A stretch of 64,000 nucleotides of DNA from Azolla caroliniana (lineage: Eukaryota; Polypodiophyta). This document shows, piece by piece, positions 1 through 18,098 of the stretch. Numbering within the stretch: position 1 is the stretch's first letter; every line of letters starts with the position of its first letter. Below the pieces are notes generated by a model. That model was not told the origin of the DNA. It saw nothing but the letters and a program-made list of their open reading frames with translations, and did no database searches. The translations under genes and the position numbers were made by a program. The stretch spans positions 1,054,001 to 1,118,000 of the forward strand of contig JBHGNT010000015.1 in assembly GCA_043228905.1 (NCBI GenBank). Reading direction: 5' to 3'.

Positions 1-1031
1 GGCCACGTTCACAACGAAAACTACATACACTAATTTTGCTCCAGCCCCCGCAACGATCCATTCAGAACATCTGGATTCCATAGGACTCTTCATGATCAAG
101 TTGGAATCGGGCGACAACGAACTTCATGGATAGATCCTGGACCTTGTGTGCAAATTTTTCTCTCTTTTGGGGGGAGGGGGGGGGGGTGTTCCCATTGCAG
201 GAGGTTCAGGGAGTGAGTTGCAAGTTGTGGCAACATGTTCAGAGGAGTTAGTAGTAGTATAATATATGGAAGTGTAGTGCTTGAGATATGGTGGTGGTGA
301 CAAGAGGAGGATTTTTAAAGCATACACATATCATTGTGAAGGGATGTACGTATGTACGTATGTATGTATGTATGTATGCATGTATGTATGTATGTATGTA
401 TGGTATGCATGTAAAAGGAGCATATATCATTTATTATCAGCATTATTATTATATGTTGTTATTATATATAGTGACGCGATTTTGAAAAGAAAAGAGAAGA
501 GGAAAAGAAGAAGAAGAGAGGATTGGTTCAGAGCCAAAATTTATTGAAAAAGCGGAAAATGTTTTAAATGCCAAAAAGCCGGACAACAAACGACAGCCTG
601 CAAAACCCATAAAAATACATAATAAAATAAATAAATAGATAAATAAATAGATAAATAAATAAATAAACAAATAATAAATAATTACCCCCCCCCCGCCCCC
701 ACGCCCCCAAAGGAAGTATGTAGAAGAAGAAGAAGAAAAAAAAAACACGAAAAACAAATAATCAAAAAATAAATATAAATAAGAGCAAATAAAATTAAAC
801 AGAACAAGTAAAATAAGTACTATGTTTCATAATATCAGTAAATAAATAAATAAATAAATAGGTAACTAAATAAATAAAATGTAACTAAATAAATAAATAA
901 ATATATGGGTAAATAAATAAATAGATATGTACATAACTAAATACATAAATAACATGTAACTAAATAAATAAATAAATCTCTGGAAAAAAAATAGTAAATA
1001 AATAAATGGGTAAATAAGTAAATAAGAATAA

Positions 1032-1102
<71 letters not shown>

Positions 1103-1530
1103 ATATAATAAACCGTTCTACGCAAAGCTTTCCCATTTTTTTAATAGCAAAATAAAAACCCAAATAAATCTATTTTTAATTGAAAAAAGAAAGAAAAGTA
1201 GCTGCTCCCATGAGTAGTGGTAAAAAGAAAAAAAAAGGGAGAAGGTCAATTTCTCTCTCTGTCTCTGTCTTTGTCTCTGTCTTTGTCCTGAGTAAACCCT
1301 AATTTGCCACTTCTCCCCAAACCCTAGAATTCTCCCTCTCCCTCTCCCTCTCCCTCTGCGCAGAACTTCTCCGCAGACACCTTTCTCCCACCCCTTCTGC
1401 TGATTCTTTTTGTTGTCGTTTTAAGGGGGACGCCACAGCTATGGCGCTCTGAGCTTTTCACCTTCGCCATGTACACATTCTCTCACAGGTCACAGAATAT
1501 TCTCTGTGTCGACTTATTGACTCGCTCGTC
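1..1530. repeat. Tetranucleotide-rich flank and leader of the kinase gene
   Basis: No gene is seen here. A (GTAT)n microsatellite lies at about 345-402 with a few interruptions. A long (AAAT)n / (TAAA)n tract with point changes covers about 605-670 and 835-1105 and is nearly pure at 1030-1103. Short poly-G and poly-C runs flank it at about 170-187 and 685-695. From about 1250 to 1370 the sequence is CT-rich with CTCTGT and CCCTCT runs, as is common in plant 5' leaders, and this leads into the kinase start codon at 1531. The open frames across the tetranucleotide tracts are repeat artefacts. Confidence 0.85.
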
Positions 1531-8115
<6,585 letters not shown>

Positions 8116-11100
8116 AGAAAGCATATGCTCTTTGAAATGAATTATCAAAGGTTGTATTCATATTCATACTGTGAGCGTAGCTCTTTCCTCACATCTGGGC
8201 TTGCTGTTATAGTAGTTGTGGGTTTAGAGGATATTTGGTAATTCTTTAATTTTTTTTAAGTTTATGAAATTGTCTCTCTACTTCACCATCAACAGATGCA
8301 TGTGGAATTACTAAGTGTTTAAAGATTGTGCAGGGGAGTTGTCCAGAGGATACTTGGTAATTCTTTAATTTTTTTAAGCATATGAAAATGTATCTCTACT
8401 TCACCATTTACAGATGCATGTGCAATTATGTGAGGGTTTAAAGATCCTGCAGTGGAGTTGCTGAAATCGATAAATAACATTAAGCAAAATGTTTGTACCA
8501 AGTACTAGCAGTATGACTAATTGGCTGTTATTATTGGAGCAAAGATAGGAAGCTGATGTGTTGTTTTTCTCATAACGGGAAATATGCGCATTGAAATTCC
8601 ATTAAAGATGACAAAAAGATTGGCATAGCATGATGATCTTTTTCCTCTTTACCATCAAGTAAAAGAATCTCTTACCTCAGTATCCCATCTTCCCATCTTC
8701 CCATCTTAGATTCTGCATATGCGTGACCATTATGGTGTCTAACCACAATCCAGAGGTTCTGTTTTTTTATAAGCAGGATGCAGTAGTGTCCTCTCGATGA
8801 TGATTCCTAATGTTTGGATCTCTGTTTCCTTTTCCCAAACCTCTCAAGTGCATACAGATCTGGAATTGGGTCTGTTATTTGAGTCTGAGAGGCTTAAGGA
8901 GGTTTCTCTCTTTGGTGGGATTCTCTCTGTTTGGTTAGATTTAAAATTGGACTACTTTAATCAATACCGGAATGGTTTGCATCATGCATTCCATGTGTTC
9001 TGTGATGTGTTTCATCTTGTCAATCTTGTGAGCAATCCGCTGGGATATATATGTCATCGCAATGAGTGACTATCAAAAGCAAACCTTGTAAACTAATTGG
9101 AACAAAGAACCTTACTGTGATTTGGCATATAGTGCAAATATATACATAATATTATTATTGGAAGGATCAAATTGGAATGTTCCAAGACTTATCTGCAACC
9201 ATCACAGATGTATATACGTACTGCTCAGAATAATTGGAATGTAAAATGTTGCATTATTGAATGTGGCAATTGGGAATATTCTAGATATTGAACATATTTA
9301 GAATCTTATCAATAAAGATACTAAGAATAGTTGAAATGTTGAATCTCATTCTAGACATCGAGAAGAAGTATCTACAATATTATTGAGGAAGGTATTGCTA
9401 AGAATTGTTGGATTTTGTGTAAACATAAAGAGTACTCTACACATTTGAAAATACCTACACTGATCGATGGACATGGCTAATGATATAAATTAGAAAATCT
9501 CTCTATTGGAGAAATAAAAATGGAAATATTCCATTTAATGCCAATCAAAACTAAGTTACACTCAATTAAAAACTACTGTCCCCGTACTTTCATTAAGTAA
9601 CAGACTTAAACATAAAGCAAGCCGTACATACATCTCCTATTTGTTTTTATGATGGTAAATCACATTCCATAGGTGTATCTCTCCTGGACTCACAACCCAT
9701 GCTTCACAATGCCTTCATTTCCAGTAATTAGCCGAATGTAACGAAAATGCCTCCATTTCCAGTAATTAACTGAATGTATTGAAAATGCCTCCATTTCCAG
9801 TAAATCGCCGAATGTATTGAAGCATGATTTCAAAGACAACAAGAAAAAGGGAGATAGAGAACTGAATTGGCTAAAGATAAAGAGGAAAGCATCCAAAAAG
9901 GTGGGAATCAAAGGAAGAGCTTAATGGTGTTCCAAAGAACCAAGAAAAAGGAAGATGGAGAACCAAATCGGCTGAAGAGTAAGAGGAAAGGTTCCAAAAA
10001 GGTGGGAATTGGAGGAAGCATTCTCACAAAAGAGGAAAGGAATGGTGTTTCTAAAATAAATAAACCCCAAAAAACTAATGGACAGCAATTAAAGATCAGC
10101 AGTTCATGAGATAAAATGAGAGATGCATGAGTTCTCAGTTCCATTGAGCAAGAGTTCTGTTTGAATGAAGGTCATCAATTTCCAACAGTGCCCAATGAAG
10201 TCCCTTCAACAAAGTACTCAAAATTCACAGAACACCCCCTGGGTGCATTCTCTGCTTTTCTTGGACTGAGATTTTGGTATCACTCAGAACTCCATTTCTT
10301 TCTGTTCAATGAACAAACCTTTGTATGAGCACTCACACCTATGTAGCATCCCTCTTGCACAGCAACGTCTTTTTTGCATTAGACTTTTTGTGATCACTTC
10401 ACAACAAAGGAAAAGAAACTGTTAGATTGATGGAGCCATCGTTAACTAATTTTATTATCTCATCTTTTATAACTGGAGACTACTACACATGGTATCTTTA
10501 GAAAGAAAATAAGAGCATCACATATAGATTGAAGAATAAACAACTTATCTGTGCTGTAATTTGTGATTTTGCACTCCCCTTTATGATTCTTGAAGAAGCA
10601 AAGTGCTCCTTTTAGAAGGATTAAATGAACCTGTTGTGACTCTGGGATGCTCTATCCTGATACATGCTAATTCGCCGAAATCTAGAAACATGAACCAAAT
10701 TTAATTTAATGCAGTAAATTCTCATGAAAGGTTTTGGCACATTTAATGCTGACACCTAGCAATGGCAACTAGCTTATGGAACCCATTCGCCAAATCTGAA
10801 AATGATACATAGATTTCATTAGAAATGAGATCAAACATATTTACAACAGTTTGCAAATATTGAATAAGGATTGTAATACAAATGCAATGAGTCTCATCAA
10901 ACAATTCTTCAATGTTACCATATTTCTGGCCAATATTGTTTTCACCAATCTTGGCGTTGTTGAAACATTTTTTCCAACTTCTGGTCATTTGAGAAAAGAA
11001 AGCTGAAAGCTCTAACTCCAAGATTGGTATCATTGGCACACTTTCAGGCTGAGGATGGCAGCAGATCTGATTGCAAGAAATGTTGGCTGAGTTCCATCAC

Positions 11101-11644
11101 AACTACGTTATAAACTTGTCTCTACTATTTGGCTATGGTGATTCAAAAATTCGTACTTTACCAGATATGATGAATCATTCAGTGCATTGGATTAGATACA
11201 GTTTTGAAAGTTTTCCAATCGAAAGGAGGAAGGATCCTTGAAATTCTCCACTGGGTAGAGCTTTGTTTCCAATCAAGTCTCAAAGGCAGCTATGAAACCA
11301 TGGGAGGAGACCCCTGCAGGACCTGTGCTGTACACTACCCCTGATGCAGATGGAACCAGATTTGGATTGTGAAAGACTGATGGAACGAGTGTCATGACCT
11401 GTTTCAGTACTCATAAACTATGCATCTGTCTAGCAGAACTTCTTTTTTGAATATTTTGATCAAAAGACATGAATCATGTCCATTTCCAATCATTCGTACG
11501 CCTTTGATGCCACCTACTCAGGAGATCATCTCTAACCCACAATCACTTGTTCAGGTGCAGTTTTGCAGATTAGAATTTCATAGCCCTCTGCAAACAAATT
11601 ACATTTTTCACTTCTGTCTTTGCTTCCATATATCAAGGATTTAT
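8116..11644. other. Intergenic region with three local tandem duplications
   Basis: No gene is recognised. It holds the 3' flank of the kinase and three direct duplications. (1) About 8227-8345 and 8346-8461, two diverged copies of a ~118-bp unit with the core TTGGTAATTCTTTAATTTTT. (2) 9711-9824, three copies of a 38-bp unit with the core CATTTCCAGTAATTA. (3) About 9840-9920 and 9941-10020, two copies of a purine-rich segment. The last creates a short Lys-rich open frame (9867-10109) that I do not accept as a gene. The remainder is AT-rich single-copy-looking sequence. Confidence 0.7.
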
Positions 11645-14170
11645 CTATCTCAAACTCATTGAATGCTCAAAAATATCCCTACCAAGCTTCAGATTTCCCC
11701 AGTTTTTACAAGCATATAACATAGAATGCCATACCATCATGTCCGAACAGCGAAACTGATAAATCATTTCTACAGCCTTGCCTAACTCACCTGCACAGTT
11801 AAGAAGATGGATAACACAATTATTATGCTCTAAAGTTGGAAGAACACCATAGTCTTTGCTCATGTTACCAAAGTACGTTAATCCCCTGAAAAAGAGAGAT
11901 GTTCGACTGCATGCTTTAAGAACACTAATGAACGTGATCCCATTTGGCTTTATACTCTCTCCTATCATCCTATCAAAGATATTGAAAACATTCTCACATT
12001 CACCCAGTTGTGCATAACCTGAAAGTAGGGCATTCCATGTGACAACTTGTCTACTTTGAATCCTTCGAAGTACTTCCTGGGCAATATGGAGAGAACCACA
12101 CCTGGCGTACATATCTACTAAGGTGTTGCCAACAATAAGGTCACTTTCTAAATACCCTTTTTTCACCAATTCGGAATGTATTTCTTGACCCTTGTCTGTG
12201 AATCCTATGTTTGCAACAGACTTTAAAATAGAGGTAAATGTAATTTCATTGGGTGAAACTCTCTCCAGTTGCATCTGTTCAAGACAAGAAAGTGCTTGAT
12301 CATAATGTTCATGTTCCGCGTATCCTGCAATTAATGTATTCCAGGAAACCGCATCTTGAACTGGTAGCTTATCCAATGTTTCCTGTGCTTTGCTAAGTAA
12401 GCCACATCCAGCATACATATCGATTAAGGCATTTCCAATCATCACATCTTTATCCAATAACCCTGATCTCACAATCTCAGCATGTATATCTTGTCCCTTT
12501 TCTCTTGCTCCTATGCTGCCACAAGCTTTCAAGATATGAACGTATGTGATTGTATCAGCAGAAACATCCTCAAGACTCATTTGCTCAAAATTATGAAGGG
12601 CTTTTTCATGTTGTTCATTTTCAACATAACCTCCAAGTAAAGCATTCCAAGAAACAGTATCATGTCCCAAGAGCTTGTCAAATACTTGCTGTGCATCCAT
12701 GACTGAACCACATTTGGCATACATATCCACAACCATATTGCCAAGAAAGAGATCTCTTTCAATGAACCCCTTTTGAACTATTTCAGAATGTATTCTTTGG
12801 CCATTGGCAACAAATTGCAAACTGTCACAGGCTTTTAAGCCACTGATAAATGTGATGGTATCTCTAGCAACATTGTCGCTTTGCATTTGATCAAAATACT
12901 TGAGTGTTTCAATATTATGTCCATGTTCAGCATACCCCTCAATTAAACAATTCCAAGATACAACATCTCGAGAAGGAAGCTTGTCAAACAATTCTTGTGC
13001 TTTTGTAAGCATGCCAGATTTGGCATATCCAGCTATTAATGCATTCCATGATGAGGCATTACATGTGAGAAGCTCTTCAAACAACTTTTGTGCTTCCGTT
13101 ATGTAACCACACCTGGAATATGCATCAATCAAGGAATTTCTAATATCTTCTTCAAGAAGGCCCTTCTTAACAATGTCTGCATGTATTCTCCTGATTTTGT
13201 CCATAGATCCTAAGTTTTTGTAAGATTTTAAGATACACATATACGTGACATTGTTTGGAGAAATACCCTCTTGTTCCATTTGTTCAAATAATTTGAGGGC
13301 GTTATGGTCCCATCCATGCTCTATATAACCAGCAAGCAAGCAAGTGAATGAGATCACATTCTGGACAAGAAGCTTGTCAAACACTTGTTTTGCTTCAGCA
13401 AGCCAACCATGTTTTGCATACATATCAACCAACATTGTCCCAATAAGAAGATCTTTTTCTAACAAACCATTCTGAGTAATACTGCAATGAATTTCACATC
13501 CCTTATCAATAGCTCTACAGCTACTACAAGCTTTCAAGCAACAAATAACAGTCACGGTAGTTGGGAAGACACCCTCAAGATACATCTGATCTATAGAATT
13601 CAGTGCTTCTTCATCTCTACCATATTCTATGTATCCAGTGATAAGAGCATTCCAAGATACCACATTTCTAATCATAAACTTATCAAACAAATGCTGTGCT
13701 TTTTCTATGTAGCCATAACTTAAGTATCCCCCAAGCAATATATTCCAAGAGACTTCATCTCGTGTTGGAAGCATGTTAAACACTTCATGAGCTTTTGAAA
13801 GCATCCCACATTTCAAATACATGTCGACAACTGAATTGCCAACAACAACATTACTTATCAGAAATCCTTTTATGATAACTTGTTGATGAAGCTTGTAGCC
13901 TTTCTCTGTTGACTTGTTGCTACTACAAGCTTTCAAGCAGGAAATGAAGGAAACTGCATCAGGTGAGATGCTCTCTTCCTGCATCCTTTCTATACAGTTA
14001 ATGGATTCTTCGAGGCAGCCATGCTCTGCATATACTCCGATAACAGCATTCCATAAGACCAGATCTCTGAATGAGATCTGAAAGAAGACCTGTAGTGCAT
14101 TGGAGAGTAAGCCTGACCTGGAATACGTAAGAATAAGATTTGTCTTGGATACAAGATCGTCTTTCTTCAT
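11645..14170 (-). CDS. PLS-class pentatricopeptide repeat protein, 841 aa, no DYW domain
   Basis: This is one uninterrupted frame without introns. Repeats follow the P-L-S pattern, with about nine S-type signatures of the WNALIAGYAEHG kind and seven L-type signatures of the LKACGS / IHAEIVKKG kind, plus matching VDMYAKCG segments. Such proteins bind organellar RNA one base per repeat and guide C-to-U editing or other processing. The C-terminus (about 775-841) looks like an incomplete E motif ending in a GRDIFEHSM-like stretch; no E+ or DYW deaminase follows. The start is the first ATG after an in-frame TGA at 14183-14185, and the protein begins inside a repeat with no clear transit peptide. 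An upstream 5' exon may therefore supply targeting, or the gene may have lost its front. It lies 1.9 kb from a paralogue on the same strand. Confidence 0.92.
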   Translation of the reverse strand: MKKDDLVSKTNLILTYSRSGLLSNALQVFFQISFRDLVLWNAVIGVYAEHGCLEESINCIERMQEESISPDAVSFISCLKACSSNKSTEKGYKLHQQVIIKGFLISNVVVGNSVVDMYLKCGMLSKAHEVFNMLPTRDEVSWNILLGGYLSYGYIEKAQHLFDKFMIRNVVSWNALITGYIEYGRDEEALNSIDQMYLEGVFPTTVTVICCLKACSSCRAIDKGCEIHCSITQNGLLEKDLLIGTMLVDMYAKHGWLAEAKQVFDKLLVQNVISFTCLLAGYIEHGWDHNALKLFEQMEQEGISPNNVTYMCILKSYKNLGSMDKIRRIHADIVKKGLLEEDIRNSLIDAYSRCGYITEAQKLFEELLTCNASSWNALIAGYAKSGMLTKAQELFDKLPSRDVVSWNCLIEGYAEHGHNIETLKYFDQMQSDNVARDTITFISGLKACDSLQFVANGQRIHSEIVQKGFIERDLFLGNMVVDMYAKCGSVMDAQQVFDKLLGHDTVSWNALLGGYVENEQHEKALHNFEQMSLEDVSADTITYVHILKACGSIGAREKGQDIHAEIVRSGLLDKDVMIGNALIDMYAGCGLLSKAQETLDKLPVQDAVSWNTLIAGYAEHEHYDQALSCLEQMQLERVSPNEITFTSILKSVANIGFTDKGQEIHSELVKKGYLESDLIVGNTLVDMYARCGSLHIAQEVLRRIQSRQVVTWNALLSGYAQLGECENVFNIFDRMIGESIKPNGITFISVLKACSRTSLFFRGLTYFGNMSKDYGVLPTLEHNNCVIHLLNCAGELGKAVEMIYQFRCSDMMVWHSMLYACKNWGNLKLGRDIFEHSMSLR

Positions 14171-16100
14171 CGTTGGTATGCTTCATCAGAGCTGTTCTGT
14201 GTGTGAAATGCGGACGTTGATCTTTCAATAGCGGAATATTCCCAACAACTCCAGAAGTTTCTAGAATGATCTATAACAATGATCCTTAACCTCCTATTTT
14301 AATCTAAAATGTTCTCAATCTCCAACATAACGTCTGAAGCCTTGTTGAGGGAAGGGCATCCGATCTACCTTTTGAAATACAGAGCTGAGACTGATGGGTG
14401 TTCGGTATCGGGGCTGATCATGTGGCCGTTCTAGTATGAGGGGACGAGGTTTTCGAACCTCATTGGTGGCACAATGATGACCATTGGCAAAGGAGCTAAT
14501 GGAGAGCTTGTTCATATAGGCCATGGCAAGGTTCCATGAGGGGGGTGAGACCACAACATTGCGCGAGAGTGTCTCCCCATGGTGAATAACAGGTCACGTG
14601 GTTTGTGATTCTCGTTCGTGGGTCATTTGGTTGTTAGGGGTCCTTTTTGGTGTTCATTTCACTTCTCAATGACAGCTATGAGGAGGCAAGTTGTTACAAG
14701 CATATGCTAAGCCAAAGAGAGAAGAGAGATTATGAAGGACCAACATGATAGTATTAAAACCCTAATGTTGTGTCCCCATTGAAGCAAGCTTCATTTGAGG
14801 TTCCCATGCAAATCAATACTATAGAAAAAAAGAGGCAAAAGTAGACTATGTTTTGTCAAATGTGGTTAGTGAATTATACTCCATTATAGAGTCAAATATT
14901 TCTTTTACACTCTAATCAAAGAATTCTTGTATATTATTGGCAAGAGATGCCTCAATACATCAAGGTTGCAATGGATCAGCATACTTTATTAATAAGGAAT
15001 TTTTTGTGGGTCATTTGTGTTACAAAATGGCTGAATGTTCCTTGAATATTTAATAAGAGGTTTTAGCATTAGATGTACTGTATTTTGCTACAACTTGAGA
15101 AACATGTGAAAATTTTGGATGAAAATTGTTCAAGACCCACTGTGTTCAAGTCAAACTTCCAATACATGTTTAATTTTTCAGAAATATGAATTTAACGATG
15201 CATGCCACTCTTCCGAGCTAAAACAAGCATATTGAAATGGTTATCATTTTCGAGGATCCCCTAAACAGTGTTACAGGTTTATTAAGGTGAAGGTTGTGAT
15301 GTACACCTATCCACAAAGACATGGGGCTTTATGTAACAGCAAACAAGCTATTTAACAGTGGGATTGATCTCAGTGGCTGAAAGCCTCCCATAAAGAATTT
15401 AGGCATGTAAAAGGGTTTAAACCTTTCTGTAAGGTCATGTGGTACATTTCGAGCATCTCCAAAGATGCTAGCAAGGATAGTTATGACCAATTGTTGATAA
15501 GGAATGTGAAATTACAAAGAGAGTTCTATTCGAACTCACAGTAGAAAACTACATCCCTTTAATTCTATCAAACTTGCACGAGGGGATCAAACATGTACGT
15601 ATACCGCCTTCGAGGTGACACCTAATGGTGTCATCAACTTAAGAGTTGATATAATAAACCAAATGCAACATGGGAATGGGAAAAGTAGATCTCAATCCTA
15701 ATGTGGTTTTCTCATGCTACATCATGTGAGTCAGGCCAAGGCCACACTGTATTGACATGTCATTCTTTATGGACAGCAGGGCTGGGGACAGTTGTTTGAT
15801 GACAAAGCCGATGACATAACAGTAGTATCAGGGAGAATCATATTCCATCTTAGCCAAGCATCATGGAGAACTTGATCTGAAGTCGTAAAGCATGATCCAA
15901 CCAGTTTTAAGTATCTGCCATGCATCCTTGCATTCTTGTATGCATCATGGGTCCACTTTCTTCAGCATTGTCTTGCATGCCAGGGCTGGGGTCAGTTCTT
16001 TGATGAAAAGCCAATGACATAACAGGAGCATCGGATTCCATCTTAAGCAAGCATAATGGAGAACCTGAATCTGAAGTCGCAAAGCATGATCCAACCAATT
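14171..16100. other. Spacer between the two PPR genes
   Basis: No gene is recognised in about 1.9 kb. The left part (14200-14600) is less AT-rich and could hold an upstream exon of the 841-aa PPR gene, but I see no convincing transit-peptide frame joined by good splice sites. The right end carries a duplicated copy of the 3' end of the neighbouring PPR gene (separate entry). Confidence 0.6.
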
Positions 16101-16183
16101 TTAAGTATCTGCCAAGCATCCTTCCATGCTTGTATGCATCATGGCGCCAATTTCTTCAGCATCGTCTTGCATGCCAGCATTTC
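15779..16183 (-). repeat. Tandem duplication of the PPR gene 3' end
   Basis: Two direct copies of a ~195-205-bp unit lie at about 15779-15982 and 15983-16183. The right-hand copy contains the last ~27 codons of the 665-aa PPR gene and its TAA at 16101. The left-hand copy keeps the same coding end with a TAA at 15907, reading a diverged MHTRMQGCMADT end instead of MHTSMEGCLADT. Homology stops at a CTTGCATGCCAG word inside the gene, so the unit begins within coding sequence and runs into 3' flank. Confidence 0.85.
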
Positions 16184-18098
16184 TATATATATTAGCCATA
16201 AGAATGTAAGGTGCTGCAAGGCTATCATCGATACGTATTGCTTGATCAAAAATCACTCTCCCAAACTTCACATTCCCCCATTTTGTACAAGCACCTAATA
16301 GTGCAATCCAAACCGAAGATTCATCCGAATGTGGCATTGTCTTAATCAACGAAATGGCCTTTTCAATACGACCAGCACATCCAAAAGCCATCACCATGCA
16401 AGTATGATGAGCCAACTTTGGTGCAATCCCATATTCCATGTTCATACTCTCATAATACATTTGGGCCTCATCAAATTTTCCTGAGTGACTACATGCATTT
16501 AGCACACAGAGGAAGGTTACCTCATCAGGTAAGATTCCCTCTCTTTGCATCTGTCCAAAAGATTTGATTACTTCATTGCAATGCCCCTCTTGCGCATACC
16601 CCGCAATAAGTGCATTCCACGAGACAGTCTCTCGAATCGGAAGCTCTTCAAGAACTTTCCGAGCTTTTGCAAGTGCACCACATTTGGCATACATGTCTAC
16701 CAATGAAGTACCTAGTCCAATCGTTTTTTCTAGAAACCCCCCTCGAATGATCTCATCATGAATTTCTTCACCTTTGTCGATTGCTCCTATGGCCCCACAA
16801 GCTTTAAGGATGCAAAGGAAAGTGGCCTCATTCGGAGAGAGACCCTCCTTTTGCATCGATGCAAAACAATCTAGAGCTTCATGACCATGGTCGTGTTGGA
16901 CATACCCTGCAATTAAAGCATTCCAAGCAACAGTGTCTCGATGAGTCATCTCCTTGAGCACTTCTTGTGCTTTCACAAGGACACCACATTTAGCATACAT
17001 ATCTACCAATGCAGTGGCAAGCAAGATATTTGTTTTGGCTGAATTCCCATTCATAATTTCATTATGGATCTGTTTGCCTTTCTCAATAGATCCAATGCTT
17101 CCACATGCTCTCAAAATACAAATGAGTGTGACCTCATCGGGAGTGAATCCCTCGTTTTGCATTCTTGCAAAGCAATCAAGTGCATGGTGACCTTGCTCTT
17201 GTTGTGAGTATCCTGTAATGATTGCATTCCAAGTGACTACATCTCTAGCAGGAAGCTCTTCAAGCACTTGTTGGGCCTTAGAGAGCATCCCACATTTAGC
17301 ATACATATCCACCAAAGCATTACCGAGCACAATATTCCTCTCTAACAAGCCTCGGCCAACAATCTCGTCATGTATTTTTTCGCCTTTCTCGATGTCTCTT
17401 ATACTCCCACAAGCCTTAAGGATGCAAGACAATGTGATCTCATTAGGGGAGATTCCTTCCCTTTGCATTTGTGCAAAAAAGTTTAGGGCCAAATGTCCTT
17501 GTCCTTGATGGGCATACCCCGCAATTATGGCTGACCATGAGACTAAGTCTCTTTTTGGAATCCATTCAAACACTTGTTTGGCCTCAGAAAGCACGCCACA
17601 TTTGGCATACATATCTACCAATGCATTACCAAGAATAGTATTCTTCTCCAGGAAACCTCTACCAACAATCTCATTGTGGATTTCTTTGCCCTTCTCGAGG
17701 GCTCTTATGCTTCCACATGCTTTTAAAAGGCCAGAGAAAGTGAACTCATTTGGAGAGAGGCCCTCACTCTGCATCCGAGAGAAGCATTTGATTGCTTGAT
17801 TCCCTTGACCCTTTTGAGCATATCCAGAAATGAGTGCAGACCAAGAGACTATATCCCGAATGGGAAGGCTCTCCAGCACATGTTGGGCTTTTGAAAGCAT
17901 ACCACATTTGGCATACATGCTGATTAAGGTACTAGCAATATAAGGCATCTCTGTGAGTAACCCATTTTGCATGATATGAGCATGGAGCTTAGTCCCTTTA
18001 ACAAGATCCTTCTTGTGAGCACAAGCCTTGAGTAAAGAAACAAATGTGAGTTCCTCTGTCCTACATGTAGAGATTTTTGCCCTGCTTCCTCTTCTCAT
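16101..18098 (-). CDS. PLS-class pentatricopeptide repeat protein with E-type end, 665 aa
   Basis: This is an uninterrupted intronless frame. About six P-L-S triplets can be counted from L-type signatures (LLKACGS, CILKACG, CVLNACSH) paired with KIHDEIVGRG segments, VDMYAKCG segments and S-type WNALIAGYAQ motifs. After the last repeat come an E1-like block (VWIALLGACTKWGNVKFG) and an E2-like block (YILMANIYRNAGMQDDAEEI). The protein stops just after, with no E+ or DYW deaminase. Family knowledge: E-type editing factors recruit a deaminase in trans. The N-terminus has a basic MRRGSRAK start but no strong transit peptide; the nearest upstream in-frame stop is at 18147-18149. High internal similarity between repeats suggests recent repeat expansion. 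Its 3' end is duplicated downstream. Confidence 0.92.
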   Translation of the reverse strand: MRRGSRAKISTCRTEELTFVSLLKACAHKKDLVKGTKLHAHIMQNGLLTEMPYIASTLISMYAKCGMLSKAQHVLESLPIRDIVSWSALISGYAQKGQGNQAIKCFSRMQSEGLSPNEFTFSGLLKACGSIRALEKGKEIHNEIVGRGFLEKNTILGNALVDMYAKCGVLSEAKQVFEWIPKRDLVSWSAIIAGYAHQGQGHLALNFFAQMQREGISPNEITLSCILKACGSIRDIEKGEKIHDEIVGRGLLERNIVLGNALVDMYAKCGMLSKAQQVLEELPARDVVTWNAIITGYSQQEQGHHALDCFARMQNEGFTPDEVTLICILRACGSIGSIEKGKQIHNEIMNGNSAKTNILLATALVDMYAKCGVLVKAQEVLKEMTHRDTVAWNALIAGYVQHDHGHEALDCFASMQKEGLSPNEATFLCILKACGAIGAIDKGEEIHDEIIRGGFLEKTIGLGTSLVDMYAKCGALAKARKVLEELPIRETVSWNALIAGYAQEGHCNEVIKSFGQMQREGILPDEVTFLCVLNACSHSGKFDEAQMYYESMNMEYGIAPKLAHHTCMVMAFGCAGRIEKAISLIKTMPHSDESSVWIALLGACTKWGNVKFGRVIFDQAIRIDDSLAAPYILMANIYRNAGMQDDAEEIGAMMHTSMEGCLADT

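Noticed and set aside
9867-10109. 80-codon Lys-rich plus-strand frame
   Set aside because: It lies across a purine-rich tandem duplication and has no recognisable motif.
10743-11039. 98-codon minus-strand frame, possibly an exon of a BAR-like helical protein
   Set aside because: The resemblance is only in spacing of hydrophobic residues; no neighbouring exons or splice signals support it.
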